The translations under genes and the position numbers were made by a program. From NCBI GenBank assembly GCA_029881015.1, contig JAOUNK010000246.1:1-5358 (forward strand): a stretch of DNA of 5,358 nt, written 5' to 3'. Positions 5,358-5,358 of the stretch are shown here, one piece after another. Below the pieces are notes generated by a model. The model saw only the letters and a list, made by a program, of their open reading frames with translations. It had not been told where the DNA came from and did not search any database. Source of the DNA: Gammaproteobacteria bacterium (GTDB lineage Bacteria; Pseudomonadota; Gammaproteobacteria; Steroidobacterales; Woeseiaceae). Position 1 is the first letter of the stretch, and every line of letters begins with the position of its first letter.

Positions 5358-5358
5358 G

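Noticed and set aside
5167..5358. Plus-strand frame from ATG 5167 open to the window edge (64 codons)
   Set aside because: No ribosome site, weak third-position G/C bias, passes through the C9 tract, and a cysteine-rich, unprotein-like end. It could be revisited with more sequence to the right.

Overview
The window reads as chromosomal DNA from a moderately GC-rich gammaproteobacterium (or a close relative). A recognisable rdgC, a family known mainly from beta- and gammaproteobacteria, sits beside a TonB-dependent outer-membrane receptor, a c-type cytochrome lipoprotein and a membrane-anchored DsbA-like protein, so the cell is Gram-negative with periplasmic redox chemistry. The receptor style resembles marine heterotrophic lineages, but that placement is inference. 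There are no insertion sequences, CRISPR arrays, tRNA or rRNA genes, or phage genes.

Layout. Bases 1-1734 (+) hold the beta-barrel part of a TonB-dependent receptor whose N-terminal plug lies off the left edge. It converges on a minus-strand cluster running right to left: a membrane-anchored thioredoxin-fold DsbA-like protein (3739-3047), a multi-pass membrane protein of the isoprenylcysteine methyltransferase / steroid 5-alpha-reductase superfamily (3047-2328), and a small lipoprotein with a C-terminal CQGCH haem site (2200-1769). The first two overlap by one base (TAGTG), which suggests translational coupling. The third follows after 127 bases that carry a 9-bp inverted repeat. Divergent from the DsbA-like gene, across 45 bases, is a four-helix membrane protein of unknown function (3785-4126, +). 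Its TAG stop interlocks with the TAG stop of rdgC (5004-4123, -) in a single CTAG. Upstream of rdgC is a plausible sigma70-type promoter, then about 250 bases with no convincing gene but several inverted repeats, then what may be the last codons of another minus-strand gene.

How the genes work together. The DsbA-like protein, the methyltransferase-like protein and the cytochrome lipoprotein all act in or at the inner membrane or periplasm and are probably co-transcribed, at least the first two. A joint envelope redox or maturation function is possible but not shown. RdgC binds double-stranded DNA and limits RecA access. Its divergence at positions implicated in the E. coli protein is one of the more testable observations here. 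Nothing in the window is clearly an undescribed system. The best candidates for a second look are the DsbA-like/methyltransferase/cytochrome cluster and the structured non-coding stretches at 2201-2327 and 5065-5318.
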